Assembly: GCA_913045445.1 (NCBI GenBank) | Contig: CAJWQP010000006.1 | Location: forward strand, 1 to 60,245 | DNA: 60,245 nucleotides | Direction: 5' to 3' | Source: an uncultured Nitrospina sp. | Lineage (GTDB): Bacteria > Nitrospinota > Nitrospinia > Nitrospinales > VA-1 | In this document: positions 41,383-50,797 of the stretch, piece after piece | How the letters are laid out: every line of letters starts with the position of its first letter | Numbering within the stretch: the first letter of the stretch is position 1 | Notes under the pieces: generated by a model | What the model saw: the letters and a program-made list of their open reading frames with translations, nothing else | Databases searched by the model: none | What the model was told of the DNA's origin: nothing | Translations under genes and position numbers: made by a program

Positions 41383-42699
41383 TCATACTTTTTTGATCTT
41401 GTCGATTTCTTCTTTAATGATCTCTCGCGCAATCTGTGGAGTGATTTCTCGAACTACCTCCCGCACTGACTGGGTGATGCTTTCGGAGAGTCCTGCAATT
41501 TCCTCTTCAATGGAAGTATGAAGTGAGTTTTCCAGAATGTGTTTGACGTGTTCGCCAACGACCCTGACGAAGTGCTCATCTTCCGTATCCACAGATCCGG
41601 AAAAACTTTTTAAGTGTTCATTTCTATGCGATGCCATAGCTCGGTGACTTTTCGGTTCCAGAGATGCTTGCGATAGATAAGAGAGACTTTCCTGAATCAG
41701 GTTCGGACCTGATATGCCCTTCTTTCGGGCCAGCGCCGAGGGAGTCATTTTTTCCAATAAATCCTCCGGCTCGGGAATGATGTTGTCCACCACAACCGAG
41801 GGGTCAGCTATTGGCTCTTGCCTGATACCTGGAGCCTCTACGGATTCTTCTCCCGATCCAAAGTTTACTATTTCTTGAAAGACTGTGTCCAGTTCTTCAC
41901 CGATTTCATCTTCTTCCGTGGGAGCCACTTCGCTCAACTCCTCGTACTCTGAATGGACGTCTACAGGTTCGGTCATGTCTTTGAGCGATTCGACACCTTT
42001 GATCATTTCATCAAGGGCATCTTCTTCCTTTGGCGGTGATATATCATCATCCTGCGTCAACTCGGTTGCCGGGGCCGACTTAACGATTTCGTCTGCGGCT
42101 GGCTCGATAACTTCGGTGACTTCATTTTTTTGTCCAATCACATCGTCAGCCGAAAGTTCAACAGTGGCTTCAGCTGGTTCAACGGCTTCAATCATGTCCG
42201 CCTCGGAGAGATCGAAGACAGGGTCTCCTTCCTCAACCACGCTGTCAGCCGAAAGTTCAACAGCGGCTTCGGCAGGTTCAATAGCTTCATCCATGTCCGC
42301 CGGAGAAAGTTCTACCGCCGTTTCTGCGGAGTCCTTCGAAATCAAATCAACGACCTTTTTTACGATATCGTCCGATTTGAAAGGTTTTAAAATATGATCG
42401 TCCGCGCCAGACTCATTAAACAAACTTTCGTTGAAATCTTCAAAGTCACTGGCGAGCAAAAGCACCTTGACAGAATCAAATTCAGGATCGGCTTTAATTT
42501 TTTTGGACAACTCAAACCCTGTCAGGCCAGGCATATCGACATCTGCCAGCACGATATCAGGATTGAAATCGCCTATTCTCTCGAACGCCTCTTTCCCATT
42601 ACTGATGCCCTCTACTACAGTACCTTCTTTTTCAAAGGCCATAGCGACGATATTCTGGATAGTGATGCTGTCATCTGCGACCAGGATTTTTTTTGCCAT
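41383..42699 (-). CDS. response regulator (REC) with long acidic repeat-containing linker
   Basis: KKILVADDSITIQNIVAMAFEKEGTVVEGISNGKEAFERIGDFNPDIVLADVDMPGLTGFELSKKIK; acidic repeats AEAAVELSAD; C-terminal helical tail. Confidence 0.9.
   Translation of the reverse strand: MAKKILVADDSITIQNIVAMAFEKEGTVVEGISNGKEAFERIGDFNPDIVLADVDMPGLTGFELSKKIKADPEFDSVKVLLLASDFEDFNESLFNESGADDHILKPFKSDDIVKKVVDLISKDSAETAVELSPADMDEAIEPAEAAVELSADSVVEEGDPVFDLSEADMIEAVEPAEATVELSADDVIGQKNEVTEVIEPAADEIVKSAPATELTQDDDISPPKEEDALDEMIKGVESLKDMTEPVDVHSEYEELSEVAPTEEDEIGEELDTVFQEIVNFGSGEESVEAPGIRQEPIADPSVVVDNIIPEPEDLLEKMTPSALARKKGISGPNLIQESLSYLSQASLEPKSHRAMASHRNEHLKSFSGSVDTEDEHFVRVVGEHVKHILENSLHTSIEEEIAGLSESITQSVREVVREITPQIAREIIKEEIDKIKKV
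42145..42301. repeat. 99-nt period direct repeat inside the response-regulator gene
   Basis: GTCAGCCGAAAGTTCAACAGYGGCTTC... at 42145 and again at 42244, encoding EPAEAxVELSAD. Confidence 0.8.
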
Positions 42700-42988
42700 T
42701 GGAGGTTTTCCTTCACGAAGCCTGTGGAATGAAAAACAGGTTTTGCACTTGGCTTATCGACTGTGGAACATGCGGAAGGGGACTCGTTTATAAAAATTCC
42801 TCATCAAGTATAGCATAGTTCCAAAAACCAAATCAAACATTGAGGTCTGGTGAGTTTCCTCAAACGAGCAAAGGGTTCCAGTTATGGACAGTTTTCATAA
42901 GCTGCCTCCCCTATGCCTCTGTATGAATAAATGATACCATGTTTTCAGAGTCCATTATGAGATTCTGGGTAACTATAACCTGGAGCAA

Positions 42989-44953
42989 GTGGATCATGAG
43001 GAATTGAGAGTGAATTATCATTCAGCACATGAGTCTCTCCAGAAGACGAAGCCTGTAATTTGGGTCGGGGCATTGGTGTTTCTGTTGACGACGGCAGGCA
43101 CGGCGTTCGCCGGATTCATACAACTGGACGGGGTTGCCGACGTTAAAACCCGATTCAGCCGCGGGTGTTCTACTATGCAGGAAGTAACCGAGCTGGCTCG
43201 TGCTAGGTCAATAGATGTGGTTGTTTTCGGCGATCAGGCTCGCGATGCTCTGGAATACGGGTTGGTTCCATTCGAACATATTATCAAGATACGAAATGAA
43301 AACTCATCTGTGCTTACTGTGGGCGCACCGGCCTACGTCTCGGAAGTTAATGACAACGACAAACAGTTTGAAGAGACCCTTCTCATTCCCGGAACAGAGG
43401 TCGCTCCATTTTACTATTGGACTGGAAATGTTTTCAAAGGCGACCTTGTCGCTAATAATTTAGACAAACATCTCTTTGTCGTTGGATTCGAGGCACCTGA
43501 AGTTTATGAGCAGCTACCTATCCTGGACAGTAATTTTTCTCAGCGTTACCTGAAGCGACACCAGTATTTTTTCGGTGGATGTGTCGCGCTTTTTCTATTG
43601 TCCCTCGTTCCGGTGGTTAAAGGATATAAGAGAAAAATCACAGGGGTGGTGGCAGGCATTATGTTTCTTCTTGTCGTCAGCAACCAGCCATTGCGAAGTT
43701 CTCCTTTTAGCCAGTATGGCGGCGATCTGGGTGCCCAACCTTATCAGGAATTGATTGATTATGTAAATGAGAATGGCGGACTGGTTTTCTGGAATCATAT
43801 GGAAGCGGATGATGGAGCAAGGCAGGAAGGACGAGTGGGTTACAACACGATGCCGCATCCCGAAGACCTCGTGCTGACTTCCGGGTATACCGGTTTTCAG
43901 TCAGTCGCAGATTTTCCGATCATGCAAATCGAACCTGGCAACGAGTGGGATCATGTATTGGGTGAGTATCTTCAAGGCCAGCGGGAAAAGCCGGCGTGGG
44001 GGTATGGCGGGAATAATTATTTATGCGAGGATGGCGAAACCAAGCTCGGTGACATTCGAACTGTATTCCTGGTCCGGGAAAAATCACGGGACAATGTACT
44101 CGATGCCCTGGCAAGCGGACGGATGTACGCTGTGCGCCAGAAGGGTGACGAACGACTCTCTCTCGATGATTTCACCGTGACCGATGTTAAGTCGGGGCAG
44201 ATGGCGGCCATGGGTGAGGAACTAACCTCAAGCGATTTTCCTGAGTTGAAGGCCAGGCTCCGCTTCACAAAAGGAACCGCACAAACCGTTCGTCTGTCCA
44301 TCATTCGTAATGGAGTGGAAGTAAAGCAAGAGACAGCGGCGCTTCCTTATGAACTGACCTGGCGGGATGTGGGTGTGAACAGGGAAGAAGGGCCCGTGTT
44401 TTACCGACTCAAGGTGGAAGCGGATGAAGCAAACTATCTGGTGTCTAATCCGATCTTTGTCCGCTTTGGTAAAGGAATGTCCGATCAGGTAGCGTCACTT
44501 CCGCAAAGCACGACCAAGAAATTGAGTATGGTCGAGCCTGTTAAACCCAAAGTGCAATCGTCGCAAAGACCCGATGCTCCATCGGCAAAACCTCCCGGCA
44601 AACCGGATCAGGATAAAGTGGCTCGTCCATTGGCAAGTCCGTCCAAACCTGAAATCAGGATACAGCCTCCCAGTTTAAGTCCACCAGCAGTAAAACAGCC
44701 CACCGCTCCTGCAGTGAAGGTGCCATCGGTTCCGGAAATAGCCGGTCAGCAATCGGTGGTCGCGAAAATAAATGGGGTTTCCTTGAAGACGGGTCCCGGT
44801 CCTAAATTTCCCGAGGTGGGGAAATTGAAAAAAGGTGATCGCTTGCCCCTGATCCGAAGCACCACCGTCAAATTTAACGGCAAGCCCTGGCTCGCGGTCG
44901 ATGCGGGTGGGCGCAAAGCCTACGTCTGGAGTGGACTGGTCACTACCGAGTAA
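42989..44953 (+). CDS. membrane PHP-like domain protein with C-terminal SH3 domain
   Basis: RGCSTMQEVTELARARSIDVVVFGDQ, LLIPGTEV, GGLVFWNHMEADDGA resemble PHP motifs; TM segment inserted; Pro/Lys-rich linker; SH3 tail NGVSLKTGPGPKFPEVGKLKKGDRLPL. Confidence 0.65.
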   Translation: MDHEELRVNYHSAHESLQKTKPVIWVGALVFLLTTAGTAFAGFIQLDGVADVKTRFSRGCSTMQEVTELARARSIDVVVFGDQARDALEYGLVPFEHIIKIRNENSSVLTVGAPAYVSEVNDNDKQFEETLLIPGTEVAPFYYWTGNVFKGDLVANNLDKHLFVVGFEAPEVYEQLPILDSNFSQRYLKRHQYFFGGCVALFLLSLVPVVKGYKRKITGVVAGIMFLLVVSNQPLRSSPFSQYGGDLGAQPYQELIDYVNENGGLVFWNHMEADDGARQEGRVGYNTMPHPEDLVLTSGYTGFQSVADFPIMQIEPGNEWDHVLGEYLQGQREKPAWGYGGNNYLCEDGETKLGDIRTVFLVREKSRDNVLDALASGRMYAVRQKGDERLSLDDFTVTDVKSGQMAAMGEELTSSDFPELKARLRFTKGTAQTVRLSIIRNGVEVKQETAALPYELTWRDVGVNREEGPVFYRLKVEADEANYLVSNPIFVRFGKGMSDQVASLPQSTTKKLSMVEPVKPKVQSSQRPDAPSAKPPGKPDQDKVARPLASPSKPEIRIQPPSLSPPAVKQPTAPAVKVPSVPEIAGQQSVVAKINGVSLKTGPGPKFPEVGKLKKGDRLPLIRSTTVKFNGKPWLAVDAGGRKAYVWSGLVTTE

Positions 44954-44981
44954 ATTTCACGAGTTCCCACGCCATACGCAT

Positions 44982-45527
44982 TCAGGAATATTCATTAACG
45001 GATCGGCCCTTGTCCACCCGGTATAGAAACAGGTTTTTATCCTCATTGACTTTGATGGGTTCCATGTTGCGGATGCAGAACCGGTAACAGACGATCCGCG
45101 CCGAAGGCTTCATCCGGTCCAGAATTTCCGGGAACAGCTGGTCCAGTGCCTGATGGGTGAGATAGAGGTAGATGATGTCTGCTTCGCTTACATCGAAATC
45201 GTATATATTCCCCCGATGAATTTGCACCTTGTCTGTCAGCTCCGCCGCTGTTACAAAAATTCTTGAAAGCCAGACTTTGATCGGGTCAATCTCCACCCCA
45301 GTGCCCCGCACACATTTTTCGCGTGTGGCGCCGATCAGGACGCGCCCGTCTCCCGATCCAAGATCATAGAACTTCTCACCGGGTTGAAGGTCGGCAAAAT
45401 TTATAATCCGCTCAATATTTTCGTCCGACAAAGGGTGCCAGGGCGCACCAAAAAATACCGGCAAAATAACCATCGCCGCCAGTAAAAGGACAAATGCGAT
45501 AAATAAAATGCTAACAACGGAAAGCAT
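44982..45527 (-). CDS. class I SAM-dependent methyltransferase, membrane-anchored
   Basis: N-terminal TM; PGEKFYDLGSGDGRVLIGATREKCVRGTGVEIDPIKV. Confidence 0.85.
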   Translation of the reverse strand: MLSVVSILFIAFVLLLAAMVILPVFFGAPWHPLSDENIERIINFADLQPGEKFYDLGSGDGRVLIGATREKCVRGTGVEIDPIKVWLSRIFVTAAELTDKVQIHRGNIYDFDVSEADIIYLYLTHQALDQLFPEILDRMKPSARIVCYRFCIRNMEPIKVNEDKNLFLYRVDKGRSVNEYS

Positions 45528-45539
45528 TAATATAAACCT

Positions 45540-45692
45540 TCAAAAAGAAAGGGTGTCTTGTGGATGGTTTTCAAATTTTGGGAAGAAAACTCCAATAATT
45601 AAGAATGATAAGGGGCCTGTCAATTGGTTGCCAACAATAAAAAAAGTTTCTTTGTCTTTTCCGCACAATTCCATTAAATACTTTTCTTTCAT
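45540..45692 (-). CDS. possible small hydrophobic protein (50 aa)
   Basis: ATG at 45692; MKEKYLMELCGKDKETFFIVGNQLTGPLSFLIIGVFFPKFENHPQDTLSF*; ends 13 nt before the methyltransferase gene; no strong RBS. Confidence 0.25.
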   Translation of the reverse strand: MKEKYLMELCGKDKETFFIVGNQLTGPLSFLIIGVFFPKFENHPQDTLSF

Positions 45693-45846
45693 CACCGGCA
45701 GTATACAGAACTGTTTTTTTCATTGGATTTGCCTCGTTGGCGACATATAAGACCATAATAATCAAAGTGTTAATGCCTAGGTCATGCTCTATCACTTAAA
45801 TGGTGAAATGACACCAAAAATTTTGTAACTTCATCAAATTATTGGC

Positions 45847-47793
45847 TTATTTATAGGTTTCAGCCTGATCGATTTTGGTTGAGAGCTTGTCCCACTCTTC
45901 TGTCAGTGATTTTTCTTCATTGGCTAACTCTGTTTGCTGGCTCAGAGCTTCCATGAGTTGAGGTTTGTTCACCGATTCGTAGATAGCGGATTCGGCGAGT
46001 TTCTCTTCCACTGCCGCTTTTTCCGCCAGCACTTCTTCCAATCGCGCTTCGACTTTTTGCAGACGCGATTTCAGCGGTTTAATAATTTTATGTTTCCTGT
46101 TTCTGTCCTCGGCTTCACGGCGTTTGCGGTCACGCTCCAACTGATTCGTGGATATTGAAGTTTCCTGAGTTACTTTAGTCGGATTCAACAACGCGGCCTC
46201 TGCCTCCTTGCTTTTGGCCATTTCATATTCGCTGTAGTTGCCGATATATTGGAGTACCTTGCCTTCGTTGACCTCCCATACCCGATTGATGAATCCATCA
46301 AGAAAATATCTGTCGTGAGAAATAACGCAAAGTGTGCCCTCGTAATCAGACAGCGCGGCGGCGAGCACTTCACAGGATCGCATGTCAAGATGATTGGTGG
46401 GTTCGTCTAATAGTAATAATGATGCGGGTGATGCCAGCATGCGGGCAAGAGACAGCCGGGACCGCTCACCGCCGGACAAGACACTTACCTTTTTGTCCAC
46501 ATCATCACCAGAAAACAAAAAGGATCCCAGGATCGTACGCACCTGAGTTCGCAAAAGATTTTGCGGCAGTCCGTCCATCGATTCGAGAACTGTTTTGTGA
46601 GAATCGAGTGAGTCCGATTGATGTTGAGCGTAATAGGCGCGGGATACGTTATGGCCCGGATGGATTTCTCCGGCATCGTGATCGATGATTCCCGCCAGCA
46701 GTTTCATGAGTGTTGATTTCCCCGCGCCATTTTCACCCACAAGAGCGATTTTCCATCCACGTTCAATCGTGATGGAAAAGTTCTGATAGACATCAACATC
46801 GCCATAACTTTTAGCTACATTTTTCAATTCCATGGAAATACGCCCGGTGCGAGCGGGTTGGGGAAATCGGAAGCTCACTGTTTTGGTGCGGGACATTGTT
46901 TCAACACGTTCCATTTTGTCGAGCATCTTGATTCGGCTTTGCACTTGCGTTGCTTTGGTGTTCTTGGCGCGGAAGCGTTCGACAAAGCGTTCAATTTCGC
47001 TGATCCGCCGTTGCTGGTTCGCCGCTTCCGATTCGAGCTGAACTTCCCGGTCCTGTTTCAGCCGTTCGTAGTCATCGTAATTCCCTGAGTAACAAGTCAG
47101 CGTCCCCCGGTCGAGTTCAGCGATGCGTGTGACGAGACTATTGAGGAATCTGCGGTCATGAGAGATGAGGAGGAGACTGCCGCCGTAGCTTTTTAAAAAT
47201 CCTTCCAGCCATTCGACCGACTTAAGATCGAAATGATTGGTCGGTTCATCGAGTAAAAGGACATCCGGATTTCTAAGTAGTAGCCGCGCCATTTCAACCC
47301 GCATGCGCCATCCACCGGAAAATTCCTTGAGAGGTTTTCTGATTTTGTCTTCACTGAATCCTAGCCCTGAAAGAATGGCGCAGGCTTTGGGCTCGCGTTC
47401 GTAGCCGTTCATACGCTCGAAAGCATGTTGGAGAACTCCATAACGTGAAAGCGTTTCCTCGTCATGAGAATCGGAGCGCATTTTTTCTTCCACTTCATCC
47501 AATTCCTTACGGATGGCTTGCAAGTGATCGTCTCCTGAAACCACCCGTTCCAGAACCGATCCGCCGAAATCATCCAGTTCCTGTTCGAGGGTTGCCGCTT
47601 GCGCTCCTTTTCGAAGTACGACTTGTCCGGAGTCCGCCGACTGGTTTTGCGTTATGATGCGGAACAAAGTGGTTTTGCCCATGCCGTTTTCACCAACGAG
47701 TCCCACACGCTCGTTAGGACGCAAGTGAAAGTTGGCGTCTTTCAGGATTATTTTAGGGCCAAATTGTTTGTTCAGATTTTGTAAATAAATCAT
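45847..47793 (-). CDS. ABC-F family ATPase
   Basis: Two ABC domains: GLVGENGMGKTTLFRII...LKEFSGGWRMRVEMARLLLRNPDVLLLDEPTNHFDL and ALVGENGAGKSTLMKLLAG...VLSGGERSRLSLARML...LLLLDEPTNHLDM. Confidence 0.97.
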   Translation of the reverse strand: MIYLQNLNKQFGPKIILKDANFHLRPNERVGLVGENGMGKTTLFRIITQNQSADSGQVVLRKGAQAATLEQELDDFGGSVLERVVSGDDHLQAIRKELDEVEEKMRSDSHDEETLSRYGVLQHAFERMNGYEREPKACAILSGLGFSEDKIRKPLKEFSGGWRMRVEMARLLLRNPDVLLLDEPTNHFDLKSVEWLEGFLKSYGGSLLLISHDRRFLNSLVTRIAELDRGTLTCYSGNYDDYERLKQDREVQLESEAANQQRRISEIERFVERFRAKNTKATQVQSRIKMLDKMERVETMSRTKTVSFRFPQPARTGRISMELKNVAKSYGDVDVYQNFSITIERGWKIALVGENGAGKSTLMKLLAGIIDHDAGEIHPGHNVSRAYYAQHQSDSLDSHKTVLESMDGLPQNLLRTQVRTILGSFLFSGDDVDKKVSVLSGGERSRLSLARMLASPASLLLLDEPTNHLDMRSCEVLAAALSDYEGTLCVISHDRYFLDGFINRVWEVNEGKVLQYIGNYSEYEMAKSKEAEAALLNPTKVTQETSISTNQLERDRKRREAEDRNRKHKIIKPLKSRLQKVEARLEEVLAEKAAVEEKLAESAIYESVNKPQLMEALSQQTELANEEKSLTEEWDKLSTKIDQAETYK

Positions 47794-47816
47794 AACGAAT
47801 TTTCAGTGAAAAAAAC

Positions 47817-47887
47817 TATGCCCCGGTTTTTAGTTTTGGGTTAAACGCTTCGCGCAGTCCCTCACCACATAAGTTGAATGCTCGTGC
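47817..47887 (-). pseudogene. 3' remnant of a second OppC-like permease gene
   Basis: Reverse strand reads ARAFNLCGEGLREAFNPKLKTGA*, paralogous to the C-terminus LAFNLCGEGLREAFNPKLQEGK* of the adjacent permease. Confidence 0.7.
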
Positions 47888-47911
47888 CACACGGATTTGC
47901 GCTGGCAAGGA

Positions 47912-48883
47912 TCATTTCCCTTCCTGAAGTTTTGGATTGAATGCTTCGCGCAAACCTTCGCCGCATAAGTTAAATGCGAGTACAACAAATAGAATGGAGA
48001 ATCCGGGAATGAAAGTGATCCACGGAGCATCAAAAATAAATTGTTTTCCGTCAGCGAGAATATTTCCCCATGTGGCATCGGGCGGCTGGACTCCGAATCC
48101 GAGAAAACTGAGGCTCGATTCAATGAGGATGGCCGAGGCAACGCCTATGGTTGCCGATACCAGAACCGGCGCGATAGCGTTGGGAGTCATATGAATGAAT
48201 ATGATTCGCCACTCAGGGATGGCCTGACTGCGGGCGGCGGCAACGAAGTCCAGTTCTCTCAGCGTGAGAAACTCGGCACGGACAAATCGGGCGGTGCCCA
48301 TCCAGCTGGTTAGCCCGATCACGATCATGATGTTGTAGATGCTTGGGGGTAATAGGGCAACAACAGTCAAGATAAGAAAAAATGTGGGGAAGCACAGCAT
48401 GATGTCCACAAAACGCATGATGATCGTATCGACCGTCAGGAATCCGAATTTTTTATTTCCGTAATAACCCGAGATTCCTCCAAAAATTATTCCCAAAGCC
48501 ACCGAGATGCCAACAGCGACAAAGCCAACCGTGAGTGAAACAGAGGTTCCTTCCAGCATGCGTGCAAATACATCGCGGCCGAGTTCGTCGGTGCCCATTA
48601 AGTATATGTTGAATGCGGGAGCGTCTTCGGCCGGGGTGATTTTGCCGGTGAAGGATGTCAGTGGTGGAAGAAACTTTTCCGGCAGACGCACTTGCTGAGG
48701 ATCGAATACAACAAACCAGCGAGTGAGCGCTTTGCCTACGAAAGCGATTGCCAGAAGGACGATCAGGAATATAAAACTGGAATAAGCAGTGCGGTTGCGC
48801 TTGAAGATATCCCAGCGTTCCCTGAATAAACTGACTGCCGGTTTTAATCCTTCCGCGTCCTGCATTTCTGTAATCGTGTTCAT
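47912..48883 (-). CDS. oppC: ABC transporter permease (OppC/DppC-like)
   Basis: HLMGTDELGRD-like YLMGTDELGRDVFARMLEGTSVSLTVGFVAVGISVALGIIFGGISGYYG; EFLTLRELDFVAAARSQA; C-terminal NLCGEGLREAFNPKL. Confidence 0.93.
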   Translation of the reverse strand: MNTITEMQDAEGLKPAVSLFRERWDIFKRNRTAYSSFIFLIVLLAIAFVGKALTRWFVVFDPQQVRLPEKFLPPLTSFTGKITPAEDAPAFNIYLMGTDELGRDVFARMLEGTSVSLTVGFVAVGISVALGIIFGGISGYYGNKKFGFLTVDTIIMRFVDIMLCFPTFFLILTVVALLPPSIYNIMIVIGLTSWMGTARFVRAEFLTLRELDFVAAARSQAIPEWRIIFIHMTPNAIAPVLVSATIGVASAILIESSLSFLGFGVQPPDATWGNILADGKQFIFDAPWITFIPGFSILFVVLAFNLCGEGLREAFNPKLQEGK

Positions 48884-48899
48884 CCCTGACTCCACTATG

Positions 48900-49859
48900 C
48901 TAAAACTTGATACGCGGATCGACCACCGCATAAAGAATGTCAGATATTAAAGTCCCTACAAGTACTAGGATGGCTGAAATAAAATTGAGCGTGAGTATCA
49001 CCGGGAAGTCCCGCGCAAGAATCGCTTCGAATCCCAGCCGCCCCATTCCCGGCCAGGCGAAGATGGTTTCAAAAATGACCGAGCCACCGATCAACCCCGG
49101 AATGATCAGGCCAAACATGGTGATGAACGGGAGCAGGGCATTGCGGAGTCCATGCCGGTAAATGACAGCATCTTCCGACAGCCCCTTGGCGCGGGCCGTG
49201 CGGATGTAATCCTGATTAATGACTTCCAGCATTTGCGAACGGACATAGCGGGAAAGAATTGCCACACCCGCCACCGCTGACATTAAAGAGGGAATCGTCC
49301 AATGCCACACCCGGTCCATCGAACGGAACAGAAGGCCAGCGTCTTCCAGCCCGAAGGTGCGCATTCCAATCACGGGAACATTGAATGTCTTCACCATAAA
49401 AATAATGCAGATATAGGACAGGAAAAATCCGGGAATGGAAATCAATGCGTAAGCAAGAAAAGTTCCCGTCTTGTCGAACGTAGAGCCACGATTGATCGCC
49501 GCCTTGATTCCTACCGGGAATGCCAGGAACCAGGTGATGAGTGTTCCCACGATGAACAGTGGAAGCGAATTGAGAAAACGATCCCATATTTTTTTTAGTA
49601 CGGGTTGGTTGTCCTTGAACGACTTCAGTTCGTCGGTGAATAAATCCTTCATCCAGTAAACGTACTGAACGTGGAGCGGTTCGTCCAAATGGAAGGCGGC
49701 GCGGATGCGCTGGATGTCCTCAGCTTTCATCCTGGGATTGGACGGGTCCACCAGACTGGGTTCTCCCGGTGCCAGGTGAACGATCGAATGCGAAATAATC
49801 GAGATAAAAAACAGCAGGACAATGCGCTGGCCGATACTTTTAATTATGAACTGGGTCAT
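48900..49859 (-). CDS. oppB: ABC transporter permease (OppB/DppB-like)
   Basis: RSQMLEVINQDYIRTARAKGLSEDAVIYRHGLRNALLPFITMFGLIIPGLIGGSVIFETIFAWPGMGRLGFEAI. Confidence 0.95.
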   Translation of the reverse strand: MTQFIIKSIGQRIVLLFFISIISHSIVHLAPGEPSLVDPSNPRMKAEDIQRIRAAFHLDEPLHVQYVYWMKDLFTDELKSFKDNQPVLKKIWDRFLNSLPLFIVGTLITWFLAFPVGIKAAINRGSTFDKTGTFLAYALISIPGFFLSYICIIFMVKTFNVPVIGMRTFGLEDAGLLFRSMDRVWHWTIPSLMSAVAGVAILSRYVRSQMLEVINQDYIRTARAKGLSEDAVIYRHGLRNALLPFITMFGLIIPGLIGGSVIFETIFAWPGMGRLGFEAILARDFPVILTLNFISAILVLVGTLISDILYAVVDPRIKF

Positions 49860-49879
49860 GGTTAACTTATAATTTGTGT

Positions 49880-50629
49880 ATGGACATTTTACAGATCAGC
49901 CATTATCTCGACGACCTGCTTGATATTAAAGATATCAAGGATTCGCCTAACGCGATGAACGGATTGCAGGTTCAAAACACCGGCGATATTAAAAAAATCG
50001 GGCTGGCGGTTGATTTGTGCATGGCAACAATTGAAAAGGCCGTCGCCGCAGAGTGTAACATGATGTTTGTCCATCACGGAATGCTTTGGGGGGGTGTGCA
50101 ACCGATCCGAGGGAATTTTTACGAAAAACTCTCCACGATGATGCGCGACAATCTGGGGTTGTATTCGGCGCATCTGCCCTTGGACATGCACCCGGTATTG
50201 GGGAACAATAAAGCGTTGGCGGGTTTGTCCGGACTTTCCGAGATCGAGCCGTTCGGCGAATACGAAGGGCAGAAGATTGGATTCAAAGGTCGGCTGGAGC
50301 CGATTTCGGCAACTGCCCTGGGAGCAAAACTGGAAGCGGGCATGGGGTCAACCGTCAAAGTGATCGGGTCGGGAGAGGTGAAAACATTGGGCCTGGTTTC
50401 CGGCGGCGCGGCGGATATTCTCAGACAGGCTTCAGCGGAAGGTCTCGATGCCTACCTCACCGGAGAAGGGGCCAACCATCATTTCCACGAAGCCGTGGAA
50501 AACGATTGTGTTTTAATATTGGCGGGTCATTACGCGACCGAGACTGGAGGCGTTAAGGCCGTGGGAAAACATCTTCAAGAAAAATTCGGTATCGAATCCG
50601 AATTCCTCGATTACCCCACAGGGATGTAA
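49880..50629 (+). CDS. Nif3-like dinuclear metal centre hexameric protein
   Basis: DSPNAMNGLQVQNTGDIKKIGLAVDLCMATIEKAVAAECNMMFVHHGMLWGG; YLTGEGANHHFHEAVENDCVLILAGHYATETGGVKAV. Confidence 0.95.
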   Translation: MDILQISHYLDDLLDIKDIKDSPNAMNGLQVQNTGDIKKIGLAVDLCMATIEKAVAAECNMMFVHHGMLWGGVQPIRGNFYEKLSTMMRDNLGLYSAHLPLDMHPVLGNNKALAGLSGLSEIEPFGEYEGQKIGFKGRLEPISATALGAKLEAGMGSTVKVIGSGEVKTLGLVSGGAADILRQASAEGLDAYLTGEGANHHFHEAVENDCVLILAGHYATETGGVKAVGKHLQEKFGIESEFLDYPTGM

Positions 50630-50654
50630 CCGGGCAAGGCCCGGAGCCAATTTC

Positions 50655-50673
50655 CCGTAGGTTGTTCCTACGG
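50655..50673. other. perfect 7-bp stem hairpin CCGTAGG-TTGTT-CCTACGG
   Basis: Inverted repeat just downstream of the Nif3-like gene; no following T-tract. Confidence 0.5.
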
Positions 50674-50797
50674 CTAGCGGCAGATCTTTGTATGAGTTTT
50701 GTAGTTGCTCAATTCCCAGCCCTCCACTCATTTGAGCTTTAAGGTAAGCTGGACGGGCATTGAGCGCTTTTAAAACAGCTCGATGAATCGGGCACAG

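Noticed and set aside
41885-42397. 170-aa Ser-rich plus-strand ORF
   Set aside because: Antisense of the acidic repeat region of the response regulator; Ser-richness is a mirror of Glu/Ala codons
47830-48141. 103-aa ORF with repeated (H)LTYAAKVCAKHSIQN / HSTYVVRDCAKRLTQN
   Set aside because: Out-of-frame reading of the duplicated oppC tail; the true signal is the in-frame NLCGEGLREAFNPKL remnant
50655-50673. Hairpin as a rho-independent terminator
   Set aside because: No T-tract on either side; kept only as an unexplained hairpin
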